Positions 8,798-17,739 of a stretch of 64,000 bases of DNA are shown here, piece by piece (position 1 is the stretch's first letter; every line of letters starts with the position of its first letter). The position numbers were made by a program, and so were the translations under genes. The notes beneath the pieces were generated by a model. That model was not told the DNA's origin. It searched no databases and saw nothing but the letters and a program-made list of their open reading frames with translations. Origin of the DNA: Micromonospora sp. C31 (GTDB taxonomy: Bacteria; Actinomycetota; Actinomycetes; Mycobacteriales; Micromonosporaceae); the NCBI RefSeq assembly GCF_018070575.1, contig NZ_JAGPXN010000001.1:868001-932000 (forward strand), in the 5' to 3' direction.

Positions 8798-10654
8798 TCA
8801 CCGGACCGTGGTCGAGAACGACCGTGAGCCGGACGAGGTGCCGTCGGCATACTTCACGGAGAACCAGAAGTAGGTCCAGCCGGAGGCCGTCGGCGTCCAC
8901 GTGATCCGGGCCTTACCGTCGGCGTCCAGCGGCACCACCGTCGGGTTGCTGTCGGCGGTGGTGAACCAGTTGACCGAGGTAGCCCCCTGCGGCACGGCCG
9001 GTGTCACCGTGAACACTCCGGGGACACCGACCCCGCCGCCCGAACCCTCGATCGGATACACACCGTCCGAGGCCACCGTCGGCGCGTCGTCGACGTAGAA
9101 GGTGGTCTCCTGCTCGTACAGCGCCTCACCGGCGGCGTTGCGGCCGGCGTAGGCGAGCGTGTGCTGGCCGCCCTTGAGCGGCCCGATCACCGGCTCGGCC
9201 ACCCCCTCGGCGCCCATCGCGACGGACTGCTCCGCCGCGCCGTCGACGCGGTAGGTGACAGTGGTGACGCCGTTGCCGGGCTGTGTGCCGAACCGTATCG
9301 TCACCGCGATGCCGGCCCCGGACGGGTCCGGCTCCTGCTTCGTCGACCAGGCGGTGACCGTCCGGTCCCGGACGTTGAACGTGTACGCCCGCACCGGTGA
9401 GGTGTTGCCGGCCCGGTCGACGCTGACCACGTAGAGCGTCTGCGCTCCGGCGCCACGGGGCCGCCACTGGATGGTCGCCGCGCCGCCGAGCTGGTCGGCG
9501 GGCACCTGGTTGTAGAGGCTCCACTGGTTCTCGCCGTACTGGAAGCGCACCACGTCACCGACACCGTGGGCCGTGAGCAGGAAGGTGCCGGTGACGTCGG
9601 TGCCGCCGGTCGGGCTGGTCGGGTTCTCCGGATACTCCGGAGATGCCACGGTCGGCGGGACACCGGGAGCCGTCCGGTCCACCAGGAAGCGACACGGGTC
9701 ACTCCACGGCGACCAGGCGCGCTGGTCGTACGTCCGGGCGTGCCAGGCGTACTCGCCGTCGGGCAGGGAGGTCACCGGCACCGTGCCGACGCCGCTCAGG
9801 CCGTCCCCACCGCTCGAGACGGCCGTCTGCATCGCGGTGACGGCCGACGGGTCGGCGACCGGCCAGAACTCGAACTCGGGGGTCAGCGAGTCGCCCGGGT
9901 CGCGGTCCCGGTCGGTCATGTTCGCGTACGCGCTGAAGTCCGACCGGGCGAAGTAAGCTGCGCCGCACGGTGTGTCGGTGTTGCCGTTGTAGAGCCTGGT
10001 CGGCTTCAGCGGAGCGGTGTTGGTCAGCTCCACCTCGAACCGGAACTCGTTGGTCTCCAACCAGCGGCCGTGAAAGACGCTCCCCTCGTGCCGCTTGGGA
10101 ATGCGCAGCTCGGTGGTGAGCTTGTCGTCGCCCCGGGTCAGTGCGTCACGCAGGGCGGCGGCCAGGTCCCAGGTCGTTCGCCAGGAGGTGCAGTCGCTTC
10201 CCTCGGCGGTCGCGTCGACCGCCTTGCCGATCGTCCTCGGCGGGCTCGACCAGCTGTTCTCACCAGTGAAGGCCGCGGTGGGTCGGGCGGTGGTCGTACG
10301 CGCGCGGGAGCAGTCGTTCGCCCTGCTCTCCCGCGCGACGAGCGCGGCCTTGCTCACCCGCCCCGCATAGATCCCGCCGATGTCGAAGGTGACGTAGACC
10401 CGGGAGGTGTGGACGGTCTGGACGTCGTCGCGCCACGAGCCAACCGGGATGTCGCCCCCGCTGGGGTGGAAGACCGCGCTGTCGGGTTTGGTGGAGTCGG
10501 TGTAGGCGAGGAACGAGGGGGTGAGCACGTGGTGCGGCTCGGCGGCTGCGGCCGGCCCGGCGGGGAGGCCGACGGCTCCCAGCACCAGTGCGGCGACGAC
10601 CACGCCTGCCGACGTGCGCCCGCGCCCCCGAAGACCGCGGGTGGTGAATCTCAA
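8798..10654 (-). CDS. Secreted DNRLRE-type protein with Ig-like repeats (copy 1)
   Basis: About 618 residues. A signal peptide (basic N terminus, hydrophobic VVVAALVLGAVGL, Ala-rich cleavage area) is followed by a DNRLRE-like beta-sandwich (PVGSW, YVTFDIGGIYAGRV, NDCSRART) and then several Ig/fibronectin-like modules (DRTAPGVPP, VVSVDRAGNTSP). Such proteins are extracellular, and no catalytic motif is visible. I choose the TTG at 10654: GAAGGAGGAG (10670-10661) lies exactly 6 nt upstream, whereas an upstream ATG at 10672 would put that ribosome-binding site inside the gene. It is a clear paralogue of the protein at 34317-35852 (shared PVGSW, NDCSR and SVDRAGN landmarks in the same order). Confidence 0.83.
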   Translation of the reverse strand: MRFTTRGLRGRGRTSAGVVVAALVLGAVGLPAGPAAAAEPHHVLTPSFLAYTDSTKPDSAVFHPSGGDIPVGSWRDDVQTVHTSRVYVTFDIGGIYAGRVSKAALVARESRANDCSRARTTTARPTAAFTGENSWSSPPRTIGKAVDATAEGSDCTSWRTTWDLAAALRDALTRGDDKLTTELRIPKRHEGSVFHGRWLETNEFRFEVELTNTAPLKPTRLYNGNTDTPCGAAYFARSDFSAYANMTDRDRDPGDSLTPEFEFWPVADPSAVTAMQTAVSSGGDGLSGVGTVPVTSLPDGEYAWHARTYDQRAWSPWSDPCRFLVDRTAPGVPPTVASPEYPENPTSPTGGTDVTGTFLLTAHGVGDVVRFQYGENQWSLYNQVPADQLGGAATIQWRPRGAGAQTLYVVSVDRAGNTSPVRAYTFNVRDRTVTAWSTKQEPDPSGAGIAVTIRFGTQPGNGVTTVTYRVDGAAEQSVAMGAEGVAEPVIGPLKGGQHTLAYAGRNAAGEALYEQETTFYVDDAPTVASDGVYPIEGSGGGVGVPGVFTVTPAVPQGATSVNWFTTADSNPTVVPLDADGKARITWTPTASGWTYFWFSVKYADGTSSGSRSFSTTVR

Positions 10655-10983
10655 CTGGAGCTCCTCCTTCATGGCTCGCCGTCGAGCGGCGGCCCACCCG
10701 GATCGTAGTGACCGTCGTCGACGGCGACGGCCTTCACCACCGCCTACGGTCCGACGCCGGGCGGGAACCACCCGATCGGCGGAGGTCGATCACCCCGGCT
10801 GGCGGTGCGCGGTCGGGCCGTCCGGCCGGTTCCTGCGACGAGGTCAGCGCGGGCGGGGGTCGTCGGAGTAGCGTGCGGGCAACCGGTACCAGTGTGGGAC
10901 CAGCGTGACCGCCGCCCGTGTCAGCCCGTCCGGGCCGCCGGTCCGACGCCCGCGTCCGCCTCCTCCGCCCGAACGGGGAACAG

Positions 10984-12543
10984 ATGAACCATCCTGCCCG
11001 CAGGTACGCCGCCTTCGCCGCGGCTGCGGTGCTCAGCCTGACCACCGGTCTGGCCGCCACACCCGCGTACGCCGAGGAGCCCACCCCGGGGGCGATCTCC
11101 GGCCACGTGGTGACGGAGCAGCCCGGCAGCGTGACCGTCAACCTCTTCACCACCGACGGCGCCGCCGGCGGGCAGGTCCTGTCCGACACCGAGGGCAACT
11201 TCCGGTTCTCCTCGGTGCCGGCCGGGACCTACAAGATCCAGTATGGTTTCCTTGGCCGCTTCCAGTGGTCCCACCAGAAGCTCGGCTACTCCACGGCCGA
11301 CTTGGTGACGGTCGCGCCCGGCGCGACCACCACCGTCCCCGAGGAGACCATGCTGCTGCCCGGCGTCGTGGAGGTGGTGGCCACCGACGCGGTCAGCGGC
11401 GCTCCGGTCGACGCGATCTGCGCCGGCGTCCAGGAACACTCCCTCCAGTGCGGAGCCACGAACGGCCGCCTGCGGCTGGAGAACCTGGCGTCCGGGACGT
11501 ACACCCTCCACGTGCGCTCGTCGGACGGCCTGCACGCCCGCCAGGAGGTCAGGAACGTCTCGGTCGCCCTCGGCCGGACCACCCGGGTCGAGGTCGCCCT
11601 CCGGCCCACCACCGCCATCACCACCACCGTGGTGGACCGGGCCACCGGTCAGCCGGTGCCGTACACCTGCGTGGCCGCCCTGCCGCTGGTCTTCGGCGCG
11701 CTGGACGACGACACCTGCCGGTGGGACGTGAACTACACCGACGATCAGGGCCGGGTCACTCTGCGGGAGCTGGAGCCGGGCGATTACACCCTGCTGGCCC
11801 TCCCCGGCGACGACGTGCACGGCGCCCAGTGGGTGGGCCGCAACGGCGGCGTCGGCCGGCAGCACGACGCGCTGCGCGTCGACGGACAGGGCGGCCGGCT
11901 GAGCACCGTCCCCACGGTCAAGCTGGATCCGGCCGCCCGGATCACCGGAACCATCCGGGACGCCGCGACCGGCGAGCCCCTGGTCAACGGCTGTGCGTCC
12001 CTGCTGCCCCTGCGGCAGGGCAGCGGCGGGCCGCCCGGGATCGGCAGGTTCTGCGCCGACTCGGAGGGCGCCTACACCGTGCCGAACCTCGGCCCGTACG
12101 CCTGGCCGCTGCAGTTTTCGCACTTCTACGACCACGCCGAGCCCTACGCGGCGGTCTGGTCGGGTGGCACGCCGAACCGCCGGGCCGCGGAGGCGGTCAG
12201 GGCGGGAACCGACGAGCCGGGCATCGCCGACATCTCGCTGCGCAGGACCGGCCCCCGGATCAACGTCGCCGCGACCTCCGCGGACGGTCAGCCGTACCAC
12301 GGTTGGCTCGCCGGCGAGGTCTACAACGCGACCACGGGCGACCTGGTGAAGGAATACTCCTTCCATTACGGGCCACGGGTGATCGAGGGGCTCGCGGACC
12401 AGCCGGTCAAGCTCCGGTACGTCCCGAACCCGCCATGGACCGCCGGCTGGTACGGCGGCACCGACCGGTCCTCGGCGAAGACGATCCGGTTGCGCGACGA
12501 CGCGGCCCGGTCGATCACGATCGTCCTGGCCGACCCGGCCTGA
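10984..12543 (+). CDS. Secreted carboxypeptidase-regulatory-like repeat protein
   Basis: About 519 residues, with a signal peptide (MNHPARRYAAFAAAAVLSL, cleavage near AYA-EEP). The mature part is a string of roughly 90-residue beta-sandwich modules of the carboxypeptidase-regulatory type: ISGHVVTEQ...GNFRFSSVPAGTY, VVATDAVSGAPV, TTTVVDRATGQPV...LRELEPGDYTL, ITGTIRDAATGEPL. These domains usually act as extracellular binding or spacer modules; no enzyme motif is seen. The ATG at 10984 has GGGGAA 5 nt upstream. It is divergent from the DNRLRE gene, with a 329-bp gap in which I see no further gene, and ends in a strong convergent stem-loop. Confidence 0.8.
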   Translation: MNHPARRYAAFAAAAVLSLTTGLAATPAYAEEPTPGAISGHVVTEQPGSVTVNLFTTDGAAGGQVLSDTEGNFRFSSVPAGTYKIQYGFLGRFQWSHQKLGYSTADLVTVAPGATTTVPEETMLLPGVVEVVATDAVSGAPVDAICAGVQEHSLQCGATNGRLRLENLASGTYTLHVRSSDGLHARQEVRNVSVALGRTTRVEVALRPTTAITTTVVDRATGQPVPYTCVAALPLVFGALDDDTCRWDVNYTDDQGRVTLRELEPGDYTLLALPGDDVHGAQWVGRNGGVGRQHDALRVDGQGGRLSTVPTVKLDPAARITGTIRDAATGEPLVNGCASLLPLRQGSGGPPGIGRFCADSEGAYTVPNLGPYAWPLQFSHFYDHAEPYAAVWSGGTPNRRAAEAVRAGTDEPGIADISLRRTGPRINVAATSADGQPYHGWLAGEVYNATTGDLVKEYSFHYGPRVIEGLADQPVKLRYVPNPPWTAGWYGGTDRSSAKTIRLRDDAARSITIVLADPA

Positions 12544-12547
12544 CCCG

Positions 12548-12587
12548 GACCGGGGGTGGGGGTCGAACGACCGCCCCACCCCCGGTC
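12548..12587. terminator. Bidirectional stem-loop, 14-bp perfect stem
   Basis: GACCGGGGGTGGGG (12548-12561) and its exact complement (12574-12587) enclose a 12-nt loop. It lies between two convergent genes and can serve both. Confidence 0.8.
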
Positions 12588-12647
12588 GGGTCACGTCCCG
12601 CGCGGGCGGGGCGCTCTCCCCGCCGCCCCTGCGGGTGATGGATCCGG

Positions 12648-13415
12648 TCAGCGCAGGGCGGGCGGCGTCCAGCCGAAGCGGGGCGGGCGACGCTCGTGGA
12701 AGGCCGCGACGCCCTCACGGGCCTCGCCGCTGGCCCGGACCTGCCCGTGCCACCAGGCGATCCGGTTCTCGTCCGCCCGCCCGTCGACGATCTCCTTGGC
12801 GGCGGCGACGCTGAGCTGCGACCGGGCCACCACGGCGGCGGTGAGTTCCTCCACCCGGGCGGCGAGCCGGTCGCCCGGCAGCACCTCGTCGACCAGGCCC
12901 ACCCGCAGCGCCCGCTCGGCGTCGACCAGCTCGGCGGTGAACAGCAGGTGCTTGGCGGCGGCCGGGCCGACCAGCCGGGCCAGCCGGCGGGTGGTCGGCG
13001 CCGGGTACACCAGGCCCAGCCGCGCCGGCGGCACGCCGAACCGGGCGTCGGCGGCGGCGACCCGCAGGTCGCAGGCGACGGCGAGCTGACAGCCGCCGCC
13101 CACGCACGCGCCCCGGACGACGGCGAGGGTCGGCTTGGCGAAGGCGGCGAGCCGCTCCTCGGCGGCCACCGCGATGCTGGCGTCACCGGCGTCCAGCAGC
13201 TCGTCCAGGTCGCCCAGGTCCGCGCCGGCGCAGAAGGTGTCCCCGGCGCCGGTGAGCACCAGCGCCCGGACGGCCGGATCGGCCTCCAGCCCGTCGAGCA
13301 GTTCCGGCAGCCGCCGCCACATCGCGGTGGTCATCGCGTTGCGCCGCGCCGGGTTGCGGATCACCACCCTCGCCACCGGCCCGCTCACCTCGACGAGGAG
13401 ATCCGCGTCCGCCAC
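12648..13415 (-). CDS. Enoyl-CoA hydratase/isomerase family protein
   Basis: About 255 residues of the crotonase fold. NPARRNAMTTAMW, the oxyanion-hole segment TFCAGADLGDL and the second one GACVGGGCQLAVACDLRVA are present, followed by FGVPPARLGLVYPAP, where hydratases usually carry the second catalytic Glu; here ARLGL replaces the common PEvxlG, so classical hydratase activity is uncertain. It would act on an acyl-CoA thioester. The start lies in a run of GTGs (13448, 13424, 13421, 13415); GAAGGGG ahead of the last favours 13415. It is downstream of the SARP gene on the same strand, 172 nt away, and may or may not be controlled with it. Confidence 0.82.
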   Translation of the reverse strand: MADADLLVEVSGPVARVVIRNPARRNAMTTAMWRRLPELLDGLEADPAVRALVLTGAGDTFCAGADLGDLDELLDAGDASIAVAAEERLAAFAKPTLAVVRGACVGGGCQLAVACDLRVAAADARFGVPPARLGLVYPAPTTRRLARLVGPAAAKHLLFTAELVDAERALRVGLVDEVLPGDRLAARVEELTAAVVARSQLSVAAAKEIVDGRADENRIAWWHGQVRASGEAREGVAAFHERRPPRFGWTPPALR

Positions 13416-13587
13416 CGTCACCACCCCTTCGACGTCCCGCCCGGCCACCGGGAGCGGCGCCGCGTCGGTGCGGCGACCATAACGACGGCGGCCCGGCGAC
13501 CACCGTGGCGGGGTGGTCGCCGGCCCCCGCCGCCTGCCGCCGGGACGCCTCCAGCTACCGGCTCGCCGCCGGCACGGTCGGGACCGG

Positions 13588-16500
13588 CTACGTGGACTGC
13601 CCGGCCGACGACGGGGCGCCCAGCGCGCGGGCCCGGCGGGCTATCTCGGCGAAGCCGTACTCCTGGGCCAAGCGCAGCGCCTGCTCGGCGTGGTCCCGGC
13701 AGGAGCGTCGGTCGCCACCCGCCATCTCGGCGTCGGCCAGGGACAGCAGGGCGTGCGCGGTGACGTAGGTGTTGGCGCCCTCGGTCGCCAGGCGCACCGC
13801 CTCCGCCGCGTCGGTTCGGGCGGCGGCGGGGTCGCTGCCGGCCAGGACGGCGGCCCGCCCGGCGAGCGCCACCGACCTGACGTCCGCGTCGTGCAGGTGT
13901 CTGGCGAGTGCGGCGGCCTGCCGGGCGTGCTCGACCGCGGCGTCGGTGTCGCCGTACGCGCGGTGCACCAGAGCGAGGTCGACGAGGACCAGGACCTCCT
14001 GCTCCTCGTCGTCGAGATCGCGGCAGATCGCCAGAGCCCGCTGGAGCTGGTCGGCAGCGACGTCGAGATTGCCGAGATGGCGGTGCGCCTGGGCGCAACC
14101 CGCCAGATAGACGCCGTCGTGCTGGCCGCCGCCGAACTCGGCGTACAGATCCAGGCAGCGTTGCAGGTGCCGGACCGCCGCGGGGAAGTCGCCCAGCCGC
14201 AGCTCGGACAGGCCGAGGTTGCCGAGGTTGTTGGCCTGGCTACCGACCCGACCGAGTTGCTGGTTGAGGTCGTAGGCCCGCCGGTAGTGCTCGGCGGCCT
14301 CGGTGAGGCGGCCGAGCTCGCTGAACGCGATGCCCAGGTTGCCGACGGCGCTGGCCTCGCCCGCCGTCCATCCGGCGGCCCGGCTCGCCGCTGCCGCTAC
14401 CCGCAGGTGTCCGACGGCGTCGGCGTACCTGCCGAAGTTGATGTCCGCCATGCCCAGTCCGAAGGACCCGGCGGCGATCGCCTGCTGTTCGCCCGCGTCG
14501 GTGGCGGCATCCCGGCCGGCAAGCTCCGTGGCACGCCACTCGACGGTGCAACGGCGGAGCCAGAAGTAGGGCCGCAACGCCTGAGCCAGCCGCCAGGCCG
14601 CGTCGGGATGGCCTTCCGCAGCCGCTGCCGCGACGGCGGCGACGAGGACGGCGCGTTCGGCATCGAGCCATTCCAACGCCGCCGTGCGGTCCGGGAACCC
14701 GCCCGGCTGCGGCGGCTCGCCGGGCAGTCGCAGGGCGGTCGGGAACGCCAACACCGCCGCCGCGTCCGCGCGGTCGCGGTAGTGGTCGTAGAACCGACCG
14801 ACCGCAGCCGCCGTTTCGGGCTCGTTCAGGCGGCACTGCTCGTTGGCGTACTCGCGGAGCAGGTCGTGCATGGCGTACCGGCCGGGGCCGACCCGCTCGA
14901 CGAGGTGGGCGGCCGCCAGCTGGTCGAGCAGTTCCGCGGCGTGCCAGGCGGTGGTGTCGCCGACCGCGGCGGCGGCGTCGGCCGCGATGTCCGGTGCCGG
15001 CACCGCGCCGCAGAGCCGGAACAGCCGGGCCGCGGCGGCGGAGAGCCGTTGGCTGGAACGGTCGAACGCGGCCCGGACGGCCGCGAGCTCGTCGACGGGA
15101 ACCTGCAGTATGTCGAGCCGGGCGGCGCGGCGCAGCTCGGCCACATAGCCGACGAGACCGGGCCCGGCCGGGTCGCACAGGTGCGCGCCCGCGATCCGCA
15201 GCGCCAGCGGCAGGTACGCGCACGCCGCCACGAGCTCGGCTGCGGCGGCCGGGTCGGCGTCGACGGCGCCCTCGCCCAGCATCCGCCGGAGCAGGCGCAC
15301 GGCGTCGACGGAGCTGAGTCGCGACAGTGGCACGCGCCGCGCTCCGTCGATGGCGACCAGCCCGGTGAGGCTGTCGCGGCTGGTGACCACGACCATCGTG
15401 CCCGGCTGGGTGGGCAACAGCGGTCGAACCTGTTCTGCGGTGGCCGCGTTGTCGGCGACGACGAGGACGCGGCGACCGGTGAGGACCGCGCGGTAGGCGT
15501 TGGCAGCGGCGTCCTCGTCGGCCGGAATCTCCTCCGGTGTGACCCCGAGCGCCTGTAGCAGGACCGCGAGCGCGGCGAGCGGCGGAAGCTCCGCGCCCGG
15601 ACCGTGTCCACGCAGGTTGACGTATACCTGGCCGTCCGGGAACAGGGCACGCCGACGGTGTCCCCAGTGCAGGGCGAGGGCCGTCTTGCCGACGCCCGCC
15701 GTACCGGTGACGACGGCGACGACGGGCTCGTGCGGCGCCTCACCTGCCAGGGCGTCCAACGCCGCGACGTCACCGGCGCGGCCGGTGAAGTCGGGCACCG
15801 CGCGGGGCAGGTGGCAGCCACCGGCGGACGGGGCCACCGCGGGCGGTGGCGCCTCGGGGGCCGCGAGCGACGGGTCCTCGCGCAGGATCAGGTCCCGGGT
15901 ACGCAGCAGGTCGGGCCCGGGGTCGACACCCAGTTCGTCGGCGAGTCGTCCACGGATCTGCTCGAAGGCGGCGAGCGCGTCGGCCTGGCGTCCGCTGCGG
16001 TAGAGGGCGATCATCAGCTGGCTGTGCAACCGCTCCCGCCACGGGTTCTCGGCGACGAGCGTGGCGAGGGTGGACAGAGCCGCCCGGTGCTCGCCGAGCG
16101 CGAGCCGGGCGTCGATCAACTGCTCGGTCGCGTCGATACGGGCCTGGTCGAGCCGCTCGGCGGCGGCCCTCATCAGCGGCGTGGTCAGGCCGTCCAGTGC
16201 GGGGCCGCGAAAGAGCGCCAGTGCCTTCTCCAGCGCGCTCACGCCGCCGCCGAGGTCGCCCGCACCGATGCTGTCGGTGCCCACCCGCAGGAACCGGTCG
16301 AACTCGTCGACGTCGAGGGCGATGCCGTCCAGCCGGATGCGGTAGCTGCTGCCGGTGGACTCGATGATCTGGCGGCCGAGGGCCGCGTGCAGCGTCTGGC
16401 GGAGCGTGGAGACCCGGTTCTGGGCCTGGGTACGGGCCCTCGCGGGCCGGTCGTCGCCCCAGGCGGCCTCGACCAACCGGTCGACCTGGACATACCGGTC

Positions 16501-16620
16501 CGCCTCCAGCAGCAGAGCGGCGAGCACCGCCTGGGAGACCCGCCCGCTGATCGGCACCGTCGTTTCCCCGCACACCAGGTCGACCGGTCCCAGCAGCCGG
16601 AAGATAGCTGCGCTGTGCAC
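13588..16620 (-). CDS. SARP/AfsR-family transcriptional regulator
   Basis: About 1010 residues. Domain order: OmpR-type winged helix (1-95), bacterial transcriptional activation domain (about 100-245, FDRFLRVG...ERLHSQLMIALYR), a proline/alanine linker, an NB-ARC ATPase with Walker A GTAGVGKTAL (about 306-315) and VLVVADNA, and a C-terminal TPR array (repeats such as GRLTEAAEHYRRAYDLN). This is the full-length AfsR layout; such proteins activate secondary-metabolism or morphology genes through direct-repeat operators. The GTG at 16620 is chosen because GGGGGA lies 6-7 nt upstream and HSAAIFRLLGPV is the usual beginning. A candidate operator lies at 17121-17145. Confidence 0.9.
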   Translation of the reverse strand: MHSAAIFRLLGPVDLVCGETTVPISGRVSQAVLAALLLEADRYVQVDRLVEAAWGDDRPARARTQAQNRVSTLRQTLHAALGRQIIESTGSSYRIRLDGIALDVDEFDRFLRVGTDSIGAGDLGGGVSALEKALALFRGPALDGLTTPLMRAAAERLDQARIDATEQLIDARLALGEHRAALSTLATLVAENPWRERLHSQLMIALYRSGRQADALAAFEQIRGRLADELGVDPGPDLLRTRDLILREDPSLAAPEAPPPAVAPSAGGCHLPRAVPDFTGRAGDVAALDALAGEAPHEPVVAVVTGTAGVGKTALALHWGHRRRALFPDGQVYVNLRGHGPGAELPPLAALAVLLQALGVTPEEIPADEDAAANAYRAVLTGRRVLVVADNAATAEQVRPLLPTQPGTMVVVTSRDSLTGLVAIDGARRVPLSRLSSVDAVRLLRRMLGEGAVDADPAAAAELVAACAYLPLALRIAGAHLCDPAGPGLVGYVAELRRAARLDILQVPVDELAAVRAAFDRSSQRLSAAAARLFRLCGAVPAPDIAADAAAAVGDTTAWHAAELLDQLAAAHLVERVGPGRYAMHDLLREYANEQCRLNEPETAAAVGRFYDHYRDRADAAAVLAFPTALRLPGEPPQPGGFPDRTAALEWLDAERAVLVAAVAAAAAEGHPDAAWRLAQALRPYFWLRRCTVEWRATELAGRDAATDAGEQQAIAAGSFGLGMADINFGRYADAVGHLRVAAAASRAAGWTAGEASAVGNLGIAFSELGRLTEAAEHYRRAYDLNQQLGRVGSQANNLGNLGLSELRLGDFPAAVRHLQRCLDLYAEFGGGQHDGVYLAGCAQAHRHLGNLDVAADQLQRALAICRDLDDEEQEVLVLVDLALVHRAYGDTDAAVEHARQAAALARHLHDADVRSVALAGRAAVLAGSDPAAARTDAAEAVRLATEGANTYVTAHALLSLADAEMAGGDRRSCRDHAEQALRLAQEYGFAEIARRARALGAPSSAGQST

Positions 16621-17244
16621 GTGAAATCCCCCTGCGTGGCCCCGCGGGGACACCGGGCAGCGGCCCCCGCACGACCACGAGTGTGCCGGCTGTCGCACGT
16701 CACGGCTAGGTAGTCGCGTTGAAGATCACCACTTCCCGCCCAACGCGCCGCTGACAGCATCGGCCCGACGACCGACACCAGAGCCGACGTGTCTCGTCCC
16801 GCCGGATCGTGGCAGCCGACCCGCCCCCGTGACGGGCCGACTACACAATGGTCAGGCGGGTGCGGCCGCTGACCCGGGTCCGGGACCCGTACGTGGCGTT
16901 GCCGGCTCGGACCGTGCCGCCCCCGACGCCACCTGGTCCGGCTGCCCCGGGTAGGTGCGCTACTGGTGTTCGTTAGGAGGTCCGGGCCTCCCAGCGGTGG
17001 TCGTGGGCGGTACGAGGCGCGGGGCCCTGCCGACTGTGTCAATGATGCGTGTGGAACCTCCTCCCGTACGCTCCGGCGGGCTGCCGGTCCGTGCTGACGA
17101 CACGCTAGGCGGGCCGACCCCAGATCCGTCACAGATCCGTCACAGGCAGCATCTGAGCAGCTCGAAGATCGAGGCGCTCCCGCTCACGGGCCCGGCCGCC
17201 GGGTCAGCAGCCTGCGTCACCGACTCCACCCGGGTCGGCCGGGG
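16621..17244. other. Long upstream region of the SARP gene, no gene seen
   Basis: No credible coding frame on either strand. It holds an 11-bp tandem direct repeat (17121-17142) and a TAGCGT hexamer on the minus strand (17102-17107), about 480 nt before the SARP start. Confidence 0.5.
17121..17145 (-). promoter_or_regulatory. Candidate SARP operator: two 11-bp direct repeats
   Basis: CAGATCCGTCA occurs twice head to tail (17121-17131, 17132-17142) and a third begins (CAG). Read as heptamers, this is CCGTCAC-AGAT-CCGTCAC: 7 bp plus 4-bp spacer, the periodicity known for AfsR/ActII-4 type operators. Read on the minus strand, TAGCGT lies 18 nt downstream of the second repeat, so it may be an autoregulatory site. 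Confidence 0.45.
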
Positions 17245-17625
17245 GGTCGCCGACCCGCTGCACGACGAGTTCCTGCGCCGCTTCGTCGCGCGCACCGCGA
17301 CGCTGCGGCTGGGAGTCGGCGGCGGCTCCGAGGCCGACCTCGGCTCGCTGGCCTCCGCTCGGCAGCTCGGCAGCTCGGCACCGTCACCGCGCACGGCGCC
17401 GACGCCGTCGAGCGGGCGCCGACGTGCTCGCCCACACCGGCGCCGACGCGGCGCTGGGCCGGCTCGCCGACGAGTTGCCGGCCTGCCGACCGGCCGGGCG
17501 GGCACCCGTTGGCTTCCCGGCAGACCGGTGCCGCGCAGCCCTGGCGGCAGGTGTGCGCCTCCGGACACCTGGACCACCTACGCCAGGGATTCGTGGCCCG
17601 GATACTGCCAAGGCCATCTCGTGGT
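17245..17625 (+). pseudogene. Decayed reading frame of unknown origin
   Basis: Protein-like text appears in consecutive frames: VADPLHDEFLRRFVARTATLR, then in another frame DVLAHTGADAALGRLADELPA, and finally WRQVCASGHLDHLRQGFVARILP. Codon bias is coding-like, but no single frame links them, so at least one or two frameshifts have occurred. I do not recognise the ancestral family. It ends at the twin hairpins. Confidence 0.35.
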
Positions 17626-17649
17626 GACCCATGAGATGGCCTTGGCAGT
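17604..17649. terminator. Stem-loop, 17-bp perfect stem
   Basis: ACTGCCAAGGCCATCTC (17604-17620) pairs perfectly with 17633-17649 around a 12-nt loop. It is downstream of the minus-strand repeat-protein gene and of the decayed plus-strand frame. Confidence 0.75.
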
Positions 17650-17679
17650 GCTCGCCCGTCCGTTCCCTGACGGGCGAGC
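17650..17679. terminator. Second stem-loop, 11-bp perfect stem
   Basis: GCTCGCCCGTC (17650-17660) pairs with 17669-17679 around an 8-nt loop, directly abutting the previous hairpin. Back-to-back hairpins of this kind give efficient termination from either side. Confidence 0.7.
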
Positions 17680-17739
17680 GTCTGACCCGCCTCCGGTGCT
17701 GAGTACGCGTTCCTCAGACCACCCCGCGCTCGCCGGACG

